From Acidaminobacter hydrogenoformans DSM 2784 (GTDB taxonomy: Bacteria; Bacillota; Clostridia; Peptostreptococcales; Acidaminobacteraceae): 64,000 bases of DNA. The notes under the pieces were generated by a model. The model was not told the origin of the DNA. It worked only from the letters and a program-made list of their open reading frames with translations, and ran no database searches. The stretch's first letter is position 1, and each line of letters starts with the position of its first letter. This document shows positions 43,403-52,388 of the stretch, one piece after another. The stretch covers positions 62,001 to 126,000 of the forward strand of contig NZ_FMWL01000005.1 in NCBI RefSeq assembly GCF_900103005.1. Reading direction: 5' to 3'. The translations under genes were made by a program, and so were the position numbers.

Positions 43403-43879
43403 ATGAAAGACAGACAAGGCAATCTGTTGTTTTATGCTTTACTTATTATTCTTGGTATATTTATGGAATTCTTAATTATCCCAAATTTCATCAAACAACG
43501 AGCAAATGTAGACATAGGTCCGGAGGTATTCCCTCAACTGATAACTGGAATCCTTATTGTTCTCTCGATTGCGGGTTTTATAATGGAATATCGGGCGTTG
43601 AAGAAGGAAGGCGGCAGTTTTAAAGGATATAAGATCATGCTGAAATCATACTTTCCGCATTTTCTCTTTTTACTGTCGGGCCTAATTTTCTTGATTTTGG
43701 CTCCTAAATTGGGATTTGTTGTTGCTGCTATTCCGTTTATGTTCTTTACTTTATGGTTATTTGGCTCAGAAAAAAAACTATTAAATCTAATACTCTCCGT
43801 TACATATCCAGTAGTGCTGTTTTTAATATTTACTCAGGTTCTGCGGATCAATTTCCCTGCAGGAATCTTTGGAATTTAG
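43403..43879 (+). CDS. tctB: Tripartite tricarboxylate transporter, TctB subunit
   Basis: 158 residues with four hydrophobic helices, the usual layout of the small membrane subunit. It starts MKDRQGNLLFYALLIILG, followed by a periplasm-side loop and the conserved PEVFPQLI-type segment. Start ATG after GAGGAGGTGAAATA. It lies between prpF and tctA. The three Tct subunits import carboxylates with a cation gradient. Confidence 0.88.
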   Translation: MKDRQGNLLFYALLIILGIFMEFLIIPNFIKQRANVDIGPEVFPQLITGILIVLSIAGFIMEYRALKKEGGSFKGYKIMLKSYFPHFLFLLSGLIFLILAPKLGFVVAAIPFMFFTLWLFGSEKKLLNLILSVTYPVVLFLIFTQVLRINFPAGIFGI

Positions 43880-43889
43880 GAGGGATAGT

Positions 43890-45374
43890 ATGATTGCAGA
43901 AGTGTTGTCACAATTTTTGTCTATCCAGCCAATCATTGGTCTTTTCCTGGGCGTTTTCGCAGGAATTGTTGGAGGCTCAATGCCTGGAATAAGCCCTAGT
44001 ATGACTATTGCGCTTCTATTGCCAATAACACTATATATGCCAACGGTAACATCAATCTCTGTATTGATGGGCGCTTATCAAGGGGCAATGATGGGGGGGT
44101 CAATTTCAGCGATTCTGATCAATACACCAGGTACTGCGAGTGCGGCTGCGACGATGCTGGATGGTTATCCAATGAATCAAAAGGGACAGACCAAAAAGGC
44201 GCTTCAAGTTGCACTTTACGCCTCCTGCACAGGTGGGGTCGTCGGAATCTTTATTCTACTTCTCTCAGCTCAACCACTTGCAAAAGTAGCTTTGATGTTT
44301 GGCCCACCGGAATACTTTGGATTAATGACGTTGTCAATGGCGCTCATTGCAGGGATCTCAGGCAAATCTATGCTCAAAGGTTTGATTGCTGGTATGATTG
44401 GTTTACTCGTGTCGGTAATCGGGTTAGATCCAATATACGGCAGTCAGCGTTTAACTTTCAAACTGCTTGGATTAGCCGATGGTGTCGATACATTATCCGT
44501 GTTTATTGGAGCATTTGCAGTTTCTGAGCTGCTTGTTCAACTTGGTACAGGGAGAAGTCTGTTAAATCAGAAGGTAGAAGCTATAGGAAAGTTGCAGGAA
44601 AGTCTCACGCTAAAAGAGTACTTTGGTCAAATGTTTAACATGGTTCAATCGGGAGTCGTTGGAGCGCTGATTGGAATTCTTCCCGGTATAGGAGGCAGTA
44701 CTGCCAGTTTTATGGCCTATGCTTCGGCTCAAAAAAGATCAAAACACCCTGAAGACTTTGGTACAGGCGTTATTGATGGCGTTGCAGCTGCCGAGGCAGC
44801 CAATAATGCGGTTTGTGGAGGCGCGCTGGTGCCAATGCTGACACTGGGTATTCCCGGCGATGTCGTTACAGCCATTCTAGTTGGCGCGCTTATCGCTCAA
44901 GGTATCAAACCGGGTCCGATGCTCTTTGTGGAGAATATGTTTGATGTTTATACCATCTACTTTGCGCTGCTATTTGCGATAGTAGCATTAGCGATTGTTG
45001 GTACTTTTGGTATTCCTGTATTTTCAAAGATAGTTACAGTTAGAAAATCAATCCTATTGCCAATGGTATTCTTAATCTGTTTTATTGGTACATATGCTTC
45101 GAGATCTGACTATTTTTCATGCTATGTCATGCTGATCTTTGGTGTCGTTGGTTATCTTCTTAGAAAATTCAGATATACTCTTTCGCCAATGATTATAGCA
45201 TTCGTTATAGGCGGGCAGTTGGAGTCAAATTTTCGACGAAGTTTATTGCTTGATCCTGAAATAGGTTGGCAAATTTTCTTTACTCGTCCTTTGGCGGTAT
45301 CTTTGATCATTATTTCAATTGTTGCGACAGCATTAATGATCCGAAGCAATTTAAAAAGCAATGCAACGACTTAG
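43890..45374 (+). CDS. tctA: Tripartite tricarboxylate transporter, TctA subunit
   Basis: 494 residues from the ATG at 43890, which follows TTAGGAGGGATAGT. An earlier in-frame start inside tctB is rejected. Large membrane subunit with about twelve helices and the two glycine-rich repeats of the family (GGSMPGISPSMTIALLLP near the N-terminus and GILPGIGGSTASFMAYASA near residue 265), plus AAAEAANNAVCGGALVPMLTLGIPG. It forms the translocation path for the carboxylate delivered by TctC. Confidence 0.95.
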   Translation: MIAEVLSQFLSIQPIIGLFLGVFAGIVGGSMPGISPSMTIALLLPITLYMPTVTSISVLMGAYQGAMMGGSISAILINTPGTASAAATMLDGYPMNQKGQTKKALQVALYASCTGGVVGIFILLLSAQPLAKVALMFGPPEYFGLMTLSMALIAGISGKSMLKGLIAGMIGLLVSVIGLDPIYGSQRLTFKLLGLADGVDTLSVFIGAFAVSELLVQLGTGRSLLNQKVEAIGKLQESLTLKEYFGQMFNMVQSGVVGALIGILPGIGGSTASFMAYASAQKRSKHPEDFGTGVIDGVAAAEAANNAVCGGALVPMLTLGIPGDVVTAILVGALIAQGIKPGPMLFVENMFDVYTIYFALLFAIVALAIVGTFGIPVFSKIVTVRKSILLPMVFLICFIGTYASRSDYFSCYVMLIFGVVGYLLRKFRYTLSPMIIAFVIGGQLESNFRRSLLLDPEIGWQIFFTRPLAVSLIIISIVATALMIRSNLKSNATT

Positions 45375-45442
45375 ATCACTTTTTCTGATCTGTTATCAAC
45401 ACGGGAGTCACTCATTGAACAAAATTGAAAGGGGTACTCAAC

Positions 45443-46441
45443 ATGAAAAAATATTTTTCGATACTTTTTTTGATCTTTGCGCTAATCCTTACCGGATGTT
45501 CAACAGGAACTGATAATGCTCAAGGCAGTCAAGGGAGTGAAACTAAACTTGACTATCCCACTAAACCAATAGAATTGATAGTGCCTTATGCAGCAGGCGG
45601 GGGCACGCATTTGGCGGCAGAACTCCTTTCTCCGGACGCGCAGGAATATTTGGGCCAACCTCTAAGTATTGTCTGTAAACCTGGCGCTGGTGGCGCGATT
45701 GGAGCGAACTATGCTGCGATGGCTAAGCCGGATGGTTATACACTTCTTTATCATACATTTTCACTGCCTGCCACTGTTGCTATGGGTGATGTGGACTTTG
45801 CTGCAGAAGACTTGATTGGCATTGCTCAATGCAGTACAGTTGCACCGGTACTTGCCGTCAAAGCAGATGCACCTTATAGCAATGCTCAAGAGTTGGTTGA
45901 TTGGGTAAAAGCAAATCCTGGCAAATTAACATGGAGTTTTCCGGGTATTGGCTCTTCTCTGCATATTTGCGGTGCGAACGCCTTTAATGCTATGGGCATT
46001 CAGGACCTTGTCGTTGAAGTGCCATATGATGGTACCGCAGAAGGTATTGCTGCAGTTCTTGGCGGTCACATTGATGTGGTAAGCTGTTTTACGACTTCCT
46101 TAGCAGAGCAGCTTAAGGCTGGTGAAATGAAACTGATTGGTGTTCAAGCGCCTGAAAGAGTAGCTGAATATCCTGATGAAATGACTTTCGTCGAACAAGG
46201 CTTTGATGCAGTGACTACAAGTTGGAGGGGTGTCTTCGCACCAAAAGGCACACCGCAGGAAATACTTGACTATTTGAATGTCAATCTCGAAAAACTAATC
46301 ATGAGTGACAGCTATCTTGAAAGAGCGACGACTTTGGGAGAGGGAAGAGTTTACAAAAATATGGATGACTTCACCCAACAATACTTAAGCGATGTTGAAA
46401 TGGTAGAGCCTTTGCTCAAGAAGATTGGACTTCTCGAATAA
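45443..46441 (+). CDS. tctC: Tripartite tricarboxylate transporter, TctC binding lipoprotein
   Basis: 332 residues from the ATG at 45443 after GAAAGGGG. The lipobox LILTGC makes it a membrane-anchored binding protein, as expected in a Gram-positive. The Bug/TctC family core follows: YPTKPIELIVPYAAGGGTHLAAELL, VCKPGAGGAIGANYAA and KPDGYTLLYHT. It captures the substrate outside the cell. Bug proteins bind di- and tricarboxylates and other small acids, so the ligand is not fixed by family. A terminator-like hairpin follows directly. Confidence 0.95.
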   Translation: MKKYFSILFLIFALILTGCSTGTDNAQGSQGSETKLDYPTKPIELIVPYAAGGGTHLAAELLSPDAQEYLGQPLSIVCKPGAGGAIGANYAAMAKPDGYTLLYHTFSLPATVAMGDVDFAAEDLIGIAQCSTVAPVLAVKADAPYSNAQELVDWVKANPGKLTWSFPGIGSSLHICGANAFNAMGIQDLVVEVPYDGTAEGIAAVLGGHIDVVSCFTTSLAEQLKAGEMKLIGVQAPERVAEYPDEMTFVEQGFDAVTTSWRGVFAPKGTPQEILDYLNVNLEKLIMSDSYLERATTLGEGRVYKNMDDFTQQYLSDVEMVEPLLKKIGLLE

Positions 46442-46450
46442 TTATCGTAT

Positions 46451-46492
46451 AAAAAGAGCTTCCTATGAGCCTGTCTCCCGGGAAGCTTTTTT
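46451..46492 (+). terminator. Hairpin between tctC and the second prpF
   Basis: AAAAAGAGCTTCC pairs with GGAAGCTTTTTT (one bulged base). It may end the transport transcript or let part of it read through into the catabolic genes. Confidence 0.7.
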
Positions 46493-46576
46493 AAAAATAG
46501 TTAATTTATCATTTAAATGAATACTAATCCCAAAGTAACATTTTCTGATAATTATTGTTTAAGGTGGGAATCACAC

Positions 46577-47743
46577 ATGTTTGAACCGAATAAAAAAATT
46601 CCTTGTGTCTACATGCGTGGAGGAACAAGTAAAGCATTGTTTTTTAACGACAAGGATCTGCCAACAAATGAAGAGGAAAGGGATAGGATTATCCTGAGTG
46701 CCTTTGGTACCCCTGACCGGCGTCAGATTGACGGTATGGGTGGTGCGAATACTTCTACAAGTAAATGCGCGATTATTAAAAAGAGTGACAGACCTGATGC
46801 GGACATAGAGTATGATTTTGGACAAGTCGACGTCAACAATCCAATCGTTGGAAAAACCATGAATTGCGGAAATATTTCTTCTGCGGTGGGGCCATATGCC
46901 ATTGATGAAGGACTAGTTCCGGCGACAGAACCTATGACTACAGTACGCATCTTCAATACGAACACCCAGAAAATTATTGTGTCTCAAGTGCCGGTTAAAG
47001 ATGGCAAAGCAATGACAGAGGGCGAATTTGCGATAGACGGCGTTCCTGGTACAGGGGCAAAAATTACATTAAAATTTATGAACCCTCAGGGTGCAGCTTC
47101 GGGTAAATTATTGCCCACGGGCAGCCCTAAAGACGAAATTGTAATAGATGGGAAGAAATATGAATTCAGTTTTGTCGATGCGGCTAATCCGGTCATTTTT
47201 GTTCATCCTGAGGATTTCGGATTGTCTGGCACAGAGACGCCAGCTCAATTTAATGCCTTGCCAAATTGCGGAGAAATTTGCCGGATTTTGGAGATTATCA
47301 GGGGCACAGGAGCGATCACTATAGGTTATGCGAAAGATCTTGAAGAAGCGCGCATACATAGCCAGACACTACCTAAAATTGCGTTTGTGACAAGTCCGGT
47401 GGCATACGAAGCAGGCAGTGGTGAGCAGATTAAGTCAGATCGAATTGATATTGTCGGCAGATTATTCTCGGTGGGCATGAAAATGATCGATGCCTATATG
47501 GGTACAGGCGCAATCTGCACAATAACGGCTGCAAATACTCCAGGAACTATAGTTAATGATATTGTCGGCAAACAAAAAAACTCACATCAGATAGATCATG
47601 TCCGTATAGGGCATCCGTGGGGTGTTATGGATGTATTCGCGGATTTGGCCATTCATGAGGATGGGTCATATGAGGTTTTAAGCGGCAATTTGGAACGTAC
47701 AGCCAGAAGAATCATGGAAGGCTTCGTCTTTGTTCGAGCTTAA
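46577..47743 (+). CDS. PrpF-family isomerase (second copy)
   Basis: 388 residues from the ATG at 46577, 8 nt after AAGGTGGG. An upstream in-frame start adds no family sequence. PrpF signatures are intact: VYMRGGTSKALFF, DGMGGANTSTSKCAII, GKTMNCGNISSAVGPYAIDEG and RIGHPWGVMDVFAD at the end. It heads the second half of the island, just before the citrate lyase genes. Having two PrpF copies in one locus is unusual and suggests two isomerisation steps or two substrates. Confidence 0.92.
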   Translation: MFEPNKKIPCVYMRGGTSKALFFNDKDLPTNEEERDRIILSAFGTPDRRQIDGMGGANTSTSKCAIIKKSDRPDADIEYDFGQVDVNNPIVGKTMNCGNISSAVGPYAIDEGLVPATEPMTTVRIFNTNTQKIIVSQVPVKDGKAMTEGEFAIDGVPGTGAKITLKFMNPQGAASGKLLPTGSPKDEIVIDGKKYEFSFVDAANPVIFVHPEDFGLSGTETPAQFNALPNCGEICRILEIIRGTGAITIGYAKDLEEARIHSQTLPKIAFVTSPVAYEAGSGEQIKSDRIDIVGRLFSVGMKMIDAYMGTGAICTITAANTPGTIVNDIVGKQKNSHQIDHVRIGHPWGVMDVFADLAIHEDGSYEVLSGNLERTARRIMEGFVFVRA

Positions 47744-47806
47744 TTTATAATGCTGAGGATTCTTTAATGAGTAAATTCGCTGAGACCGATAATTGGAGTG
47801 ATCACT

Positions 47807-48850
47807 ATGGATCGTGAATTAAGATTCAGAGAGTATTTGCCCAGACTGATAGACTTAGATCGGACAAAGCTTGAAATGTTTCTGAAAAGTCAAGGCCTTG
47901 AATATGAGGATGACATTATCTATGCATGTGGATATGCAGACGATCAAGATCATCTGCTGGCATGTGCGTGTTGCTCCTATAACACGTTGAAGTGTTTTGC
48001 GATTGACAGTGAACTAAGAGGAAGTAATTTGTCCGGACAGATGATTTCAAATCTGATCAGCAATCGAATCCAGGAAGGTGTGTCTCATCTGTTTGTCTTT
48101 ACGAAACCAGAGAATGTGGCATTGTTTGAATCCAGCGGTTTTTACATAATCGCTGAAACTAACAATGTGGTGATGCTGGAAAACAAAGCCGCTGGAATCG
48201 AACAGTATATCAGGTCTTTAAGAGTGAACACCTGGGATTCAGATACTATTGGCGCCATAGTAATGAACTGCAATCCATTTACTTTAGGGCATCGTTACTT
48301 GATTGAGTATGCGTCGAAATTATGTGAGAAACTCTATATTTTTGTTGTAGAAGAAAATCAGTCGGCGTTTTCATATGATGTGCGCCTAACCCTGGTAAAG
48401 CAAGGTGTTTCAGACCTGGATAATGTGACGGTTTATCCAAGCGGGCCATACATTATTTCGAGCTCGACATTTCCAACTTATTTTCTTAAGAAAGATATCG
48501 ATGTGACCTTGACTCAGGCGGAACTTGACATCGCAATTTTTGCACAGAGAATTGCGCCTGCCCTGAATATTAAGCTGCGTTTTGTAGGAGAAGAACCAAA
48601 GTGTCATACAACACAAAAATATAATAATGCTATGAAGAGAATATTGCCTGAATATGGTGTCGAGATCGTTGAAATACCTAGAAAAGAGACAGAATGCGGA
48701 AATGTAATCAGTGCGTCAACAGTGAGAGCGCGACTTTCTGCAGAGGGTGTTGGAGAATGGCTGCATGACTTCGTGCCGAGAACGACATATGAATTTCTGT
48801 GTAATCCAGAAGGGAAAACAATAATTGAAAAACTGAAACAACCAATTTAG
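47807..48850 (+). CDS. citC: Citrate lyase acetylating ligase CitC
   Basis: 347 residues from the ATG at 47807 after ATTGGAGTG. It acetylates the prosthetic group of the acyl carrier CitD to activate the lyase. An N-terminal GNAT-like domain (about 1-130) precedes a nucleotidyltransferase domain whose ATP site reads NCNPFTLGHRYLIEYA (TLGH of the HxGH family). ISASTVRARL near the C-terminus matches the second nucleotide-binding motif (normally ISSTxVR). The genes for making and attaching the prosthetic group (citG, citX) are not in this window. Confidence 0.94.
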   Translation: MDRELRFREYLPRLIDLDRTKLEMFLKSQGLEYEDDIIYACGYADDQDHLLACACCSYNTLKCFAIDSELRGSNLSGQMISNLISNRIQEGVSHLFVFTKPENVALFESSGFYIIAETNNVVMLENKAAGIEQYIRSLRVNTWDSDTIGAIVMNCNPFTLGHRYLIEYASKLCEKLYIFVVEENQSAFSYDVRLTLVKQGVSDLDNVTVYPSGPYIISSSTFPTYFLKKDIDVTLTQAELDIAIFAQRIAPALNIKLRFVGEEPKCHTTQKYNNAMKRILPEYGVEIVEIPRKETECGNVISASTVRARLSAEGVGEWLHDFVPRTTYEFLCNPEGKTIIEKLKQPI

Positions 48851-48873
48851 GTCATTTGAGAAAGGAGCGTCTC

Positions 48874-49167
48874 ATGAAGATCATAAAGACCGCGATTGCC
48901 GGAACGTTGGAGTCGGGCGATGTCCAGATCATGATTTCACCTAATGAGGAAATTGGACTTGAGATAAATCTCAACAGTATTGTAAAAGCGCAGTTTGGAA
49001 ATGCGATCATGGCAACTGTAATGGATGTGCTAAAAGGATACGACATTGACAAGGCAACAGTTCAGATTCAAGATAAAGGTGCCTTTGACTGTGTGATACG
49101 GTCTCGGATGCAAACGGCGGTTTGTAGAGCCAGCGGGAATTTGTTCGACTGGAAGAGGGTGGAATAG
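48874..49167 (+). CDS. citD: Citrate lyase acyl carrier protein CitD
   Basis: 97 residues from the ATG at 48874 after GAAAGGAGCG. It aligns from the first residue with known gamma subunits: AIAGTLESGDVQIMI carries Ser14, the attachment site of the phosphoribosyl-dephospho-CoA group. The conserved DKGAFDCVIRSRMQTA segment follows. It carries the acetyl and citryl thioesters between CitF and CitE. Two nucleotides separate it from citE. Confidence 0.95.
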   Translation: MKIIKTAIAGTLESGDVQIMISPNEEIGLEINLNSIVKAQFGNAIMATVMDVLKGYDIDKATVQIQDKGAFDCVIRSRMQTAVCRASGNLFDWKRVE

Positions 49168-49169
49168 AC

Positions 49170-50066
49170 ATGGATCAAACCATAACACTGAAAAGAACCT
49201 CTTTGTATGTAAGCGGGTCAAGTCCAGCTAATATGAATCAAGCAATATTTTATAATGAAGATTGTATTGTTTATGATTTGGAAGATTCGGTGCCGTTGAC
49301 AGAAAAGGACGCAGCGCGCCTGCTCGTTTACAATACGGTCCGTTTTCACAGACCAAAAGATAAATATGTACTGATACGAGTTAATGGTATTTACTCTGAA
49401 TTTTTCGATGAGGATTTGGAAGCATCAGTCCGCGCAAGGCCGGATGCTCTGAGAATTCCTAAAGTCGAATCCGCCGAGGAAGTCAGGCTGGTCTCAAAGA
49501 GGATTTCCGAAATTGAAGCACAGGCAGGGATTGAAGCTGGCAGCATTAGGATCTGGTGTAACATTGAATCTTATTTGGGGGTTCTCAGGGCAGAGGAAAT
49601 TGCGAAAGCGGATTCAAGAGTGGGAGCGTTAAGTTTGGGCGCGGAGGATTATACGGCAAGCGTCAAAGCAACCCGAACAAAGAAAGGGATGGAAATCTTT
49701 TTTGCACGTAATGCCGTTCTCCTGGCTTGCCGCAGTGCCGGAATTGATGCGCTTGATGCAGTATATTCAGATATAAATGATGATGAAGGGTTGCGTGAAG
49801 ACACTGCCCTTACAAAAAATTTGGGTTTTGATGGCAAAACTGTTGTACATCCCCGACAAATTGACATAGTCAACGCATTCTTTACGCCAAGTCAAAAGGA
49901 GATTCAGCAAGCGCTTCGGATTCTGGCTGTGGTAGATGAAGGAATAAAAATGAACAAGGGCGCTGTCACGTTGGATGGGAGCATGATTGATAAACCTATG
50001 GAGCTTCGTGCCAGGACTGTGTTGGCGCAAGCAGGCGCAGCTGGAATTGACATAGGAGGCCATTGA
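49170..50066 (+). CDS. citE: Citrate lyase beta subunit CitE (or citramalate lyase)
   Basis: 298 residues. It cleaves the citryl thioester to acetyl-carrier and oxaloacetate, or in a citramalate lyase gives pyruvate. TIM-barrel signatures are visible: LYVSGSSPANMNQA, DCIVYDLEDSVPLTEKDAAR (Mg ligand region), LIRVNGI, RIPKVESAEEV, LSLGAEDYTASV and VHPRQIDIVN. Citrate and citramalate lyase cannot be separated by eye. Overlaps citF by 1 nt. Confidence 0.94.
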   Translation: MDQTITLKRTSLYVSGSSPANMNQAIFYNEDCIVYDLEDSVPLTEKDAARLLVYNTVRFHRPKDKYVLIRVNGIYSEFFDEDLEASVRARPDALRIPKVESAEEVRLVSKRISEIEAQAGIEAGSIRIWCNIESYLGVLRAEEIAKADSRVGALSLGAEDYTASVKATRTKKGMEIFFARNAVLLACRSAGIDALDAVYSDINDDEGLREDTALTKNLGFDGKTVVHPRQIDIVNAFFTPSQKEIQQALRILAVVDEGIKMNKGAVTLDGSMIDKPMELRARTVLAQAGAAGIDIGGH

Positions 50067-51628
50067 TGATGTTGATAAATAAATATGGACGCGAATTACC
50101 GGAAAAGATAGGCAATTACGATGTGAGACCTTACAGAGGACCTTGGGAAGCTGAACCTGCTGACAGAACTGTTTATACAAACCGCAAAGCTCTAAGAACG
50201 CCAGGTGGTGGGAGCAAAGTAGTCAGATCTCTAAAAGAGGCAATTCTGAAAAGTGGTTTGACGGATGGCATGACGATTTCATTTCATCATAGCTTTAGAG
50301 AAGGTGATTTAATTGTCGGACAGGTGCTCACAATCATTCGTGAACTGGGCATAAAGAACTTAAAATTTGCCCCCAGTGCAGTCGTCAATATCAAAGAGCC
50401 TTCATTGGTGGATTTTATTCGTGAAGGCATTATCACAAGCATTGAAGCTAGTGGTATTCGTGGGGAACTTGGCGATGCCATTATGTCTGGGGTTATGGAA
50501 AAGCCTGTCATACTAAGGCCTCATGGCGCGCGTCCGAGAGCTATAGAAGCAGGGGAACTTTCCATTGACGTCGCTTTTATTGGAGCCTCTGCGGCAGATT
50601 TATATGGAAATGCAACCGGGCAGATTGGACCAAATGCCTGTGGCGCTTTGGGATATTCGTTTATAGACGCGTTCACTGCTCGCAAGGTAGTTGTAGTGAC
50701 GGATCATCTGGTGGATTATCCTTGCACACCAATTAGCATCTCTCAGCAGTATGTTGATATCGTGGCCGTGGTGGAGAAGATTGGAATCAGCGAAAAAATA
50801 GGTGCGGGTGCTGCCCGTGTCACCAGGAATCCGCGCGATCTTCTGATTGCAGAACGGGCAGCAGAAATGATCGCTGCCTCTGGACGTTTTGTCGATGGAT
50901 TTTCGTTTCAAACCGGTGCTGGCGTAATCAGTATAGCCTGCACGAATTATCTCTCAAAAAAAATGGAAGAGCACGGCATTAAGGCGAGTTTCGCGCTAGG
51001 CGGCATAACTTCCAATATTATTGATATGTATCAAAAAGGTCAGGTGCGAGTATTGGCGTGTTCGCAATCTTTTGATGACATCTCTGCCAGGGCGATGGCG
51101 AATGAAGTCAATATTATTGAGATCGACAATGCTGTTTATTCAAATCCACACTCTAAAGGGAGTATGCTGGACCAATTGAATTTCGGAATTCTGGCAGCGC
51201 TCGAAGTGGATATTAACTTTAATGTTAATATACTCACTGGTTCGAGTGGTGAAATGATGGGAGGACTAGGCGGCGGACCTGATGTGGCATCTGGCGCGGA
51301 CTTCTCCATTGTCACGATTCCTATTGTAAGAGGGCGTACACCCTCAATAGTCAAAAAGGTATTTACTGTCTGCTCTCCGGGTGAAACCATCGCGGCGGTT
51401 GTTACAGAAGCCGGAATAGCGCTGAATCCGGCACATAAATTTTATAATGAGCTGAAAGAAGATCTTGAAAAAAGTAGTTTGAAACTTGTCACCATAGAAG
51501 AATTACAAAAGATCGCTGAGTCTATGACGGGTGTGCCAGAGCCAATTGAAGTGACCGATAAGATTGTATGTATTGTTGAATATAGAGATGGTACCGTTAT
51601 TGATGTTATTAGGCAAATAAAGCGATGA
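50066..51628 (+). CDS. citF: Citrate lyase alpha subunit CitF (or citramalate lyase)
   Basis: 520 residues. Start ATG at 50066 overlaps the citE stop, 7 nt after ATAGGAGG. This is the acyl-carrier transferase subunit that swaps acetyl for the substrate on CitD. Features include SFHHSFREGD, IRPHGARPRAIEAGEL-type segment (written here RPHGARPRAIEAGE), ASAADLYGNATG and GSSGEMMGGLGGGPDVASGA. Length is normal for the family (about 510). Last of the four lyase genes. The next gene starts 180 nt later. Confidence 0.95.
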   Translation: MMLINKYGRELPEKIGNYDVRPYRGPWEAEPADRTVYTNRKALRTPGGGSKVVRSLKEAILKSGLTDGMTISFHHSFREGDLIVGQVLTIIRELGIKNLKFAPSAVVNIKEPSLVDFIREGIITSIEASGIRGELGDAIMSGVMEKPVILRPHGARPRAIEAGELSIDVAFIGASAADLYGNATGQIGPNACGALGYSFIDAFTARKVVVVTDHLVDYPCTPISISQQYVDIVAVVEKIGISEKIGAGAARVTRNPRDLLIAERAAEMIAASGRFVDGFSFQTGAGVISIACTNYLSKKMEEHGIKASFALGGITSNIIDMYQKGQVRVLACSQSFDDISARAMANEVNIIEIDNAVYSNPHSKGSMLDQLNFGILAALEVDINFNVNILTGSSGEMMGGLGGGPDVASGADFSIVTIPIVRGRTPSIVKKVFTVCSPGETIAAVVTEAGIALNPAHKFYNELKEDLEKSSLKLVTIEELQKIAESMTGVPEPIEVTDKIVCIVEYRDGTVIDVIRQIKR

Positions 51629-51808
51629 TAAACTAAGAAAAACTTCGGTCATCCTACCTGCTGGAGTGTCGGATAACGCAGTTTCGAATTTTATGATTGT
51701 GATTTTGACATTCTGATGGACTTAGTTTGTAGAATGTTAATGGGGTTCTTTACACCGAAATGTAAAAAAATGAATAATAAGTATAATAATTCAAAAGGAG
51801 TGAATCTA

Positions 51809-52369
51809 ATGAAAGACAGAATAAAAGAACTTATTCCTGAAATTGATTGGATTATAGAAGATGAACTTAAGAGCAAAGTGGTCGCTACCTATCTCGATGC
51901 ATTGAATATGGGGCATTGGGAACCTGATGACATGGATAAAATTCCTTTCACTTTATTAATTCAAAATTGTCCATTTTCATACCTCGATCATGTTCGCGGT
52001 GTCACGCGTGTTGCAAAGAAGGCTATGGAAGAATTCAATGCTATTTACGCCTCAAAGGATAGTAAGTACACCTTGAATCACGATCTATTGATAGCTGGCG
52101 CGTTGCTGCATGATATTGGAAAATTGGTTGAATATGAGAAAGACGAATCCGGAAAGACAGTAAAATCAAAAATGGGAAAAGATCTGCGCCATCCTTTCTC
52201 CGGTACAGTTCTTGCTCTGCGTAATGGTTGCTCGAGCGAAATTGGACATATCATCGCGAATCATGCAGCGGAAGGGGACGGGACACTTCGAGGTCCTGAA
52301 GCGGTTATGGTAAACAAAGCGGATTTTATTAATTTTGAAATCGTAAAATCATTTCTTGGAATGAAGTAG
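51809..52369 (+). CDS. HD-domain phosphohydrolase, unknown substrate
   Basis: 186 residues from the ATG at 51809 after AAAAGGAGTG. The HD metal site is complete: His in YLDHVRGV (about residue 58), HD in GALLHDIGKL (about 98-99), His in IIANHAAEGDG (about 151) and Asp in NKADFIN (about 172). It is not a nucleotide cyclase partner and has no other domain. It sits directly before the LeuCD-type hydratase, 19 nt away, so it belongs to the catabolic unit. Its role there is unknown. A regulatory or housekeeping hydrolase is conceivable. Confidence 0.85.
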   Translation: MKDRIKELIPEIDWIIEDELKSKVVATYLDALNMGHWEPDDMDKIPFTLLIQNCPFSYLDHVRGVTRVAKKAMEEFNAIYASKDSKYTLNHDLLIAGALLHDIGKLVEYEKDESGKTVKSKMGKDLRHPFSGTVLALRNGCSSEIGHIIANHAAEGDGTLRGPEAVMVNKADFINFEIVKSFLGMK

Positions 52370-52388
52370 TCTATAGGAGGACAGCGTT

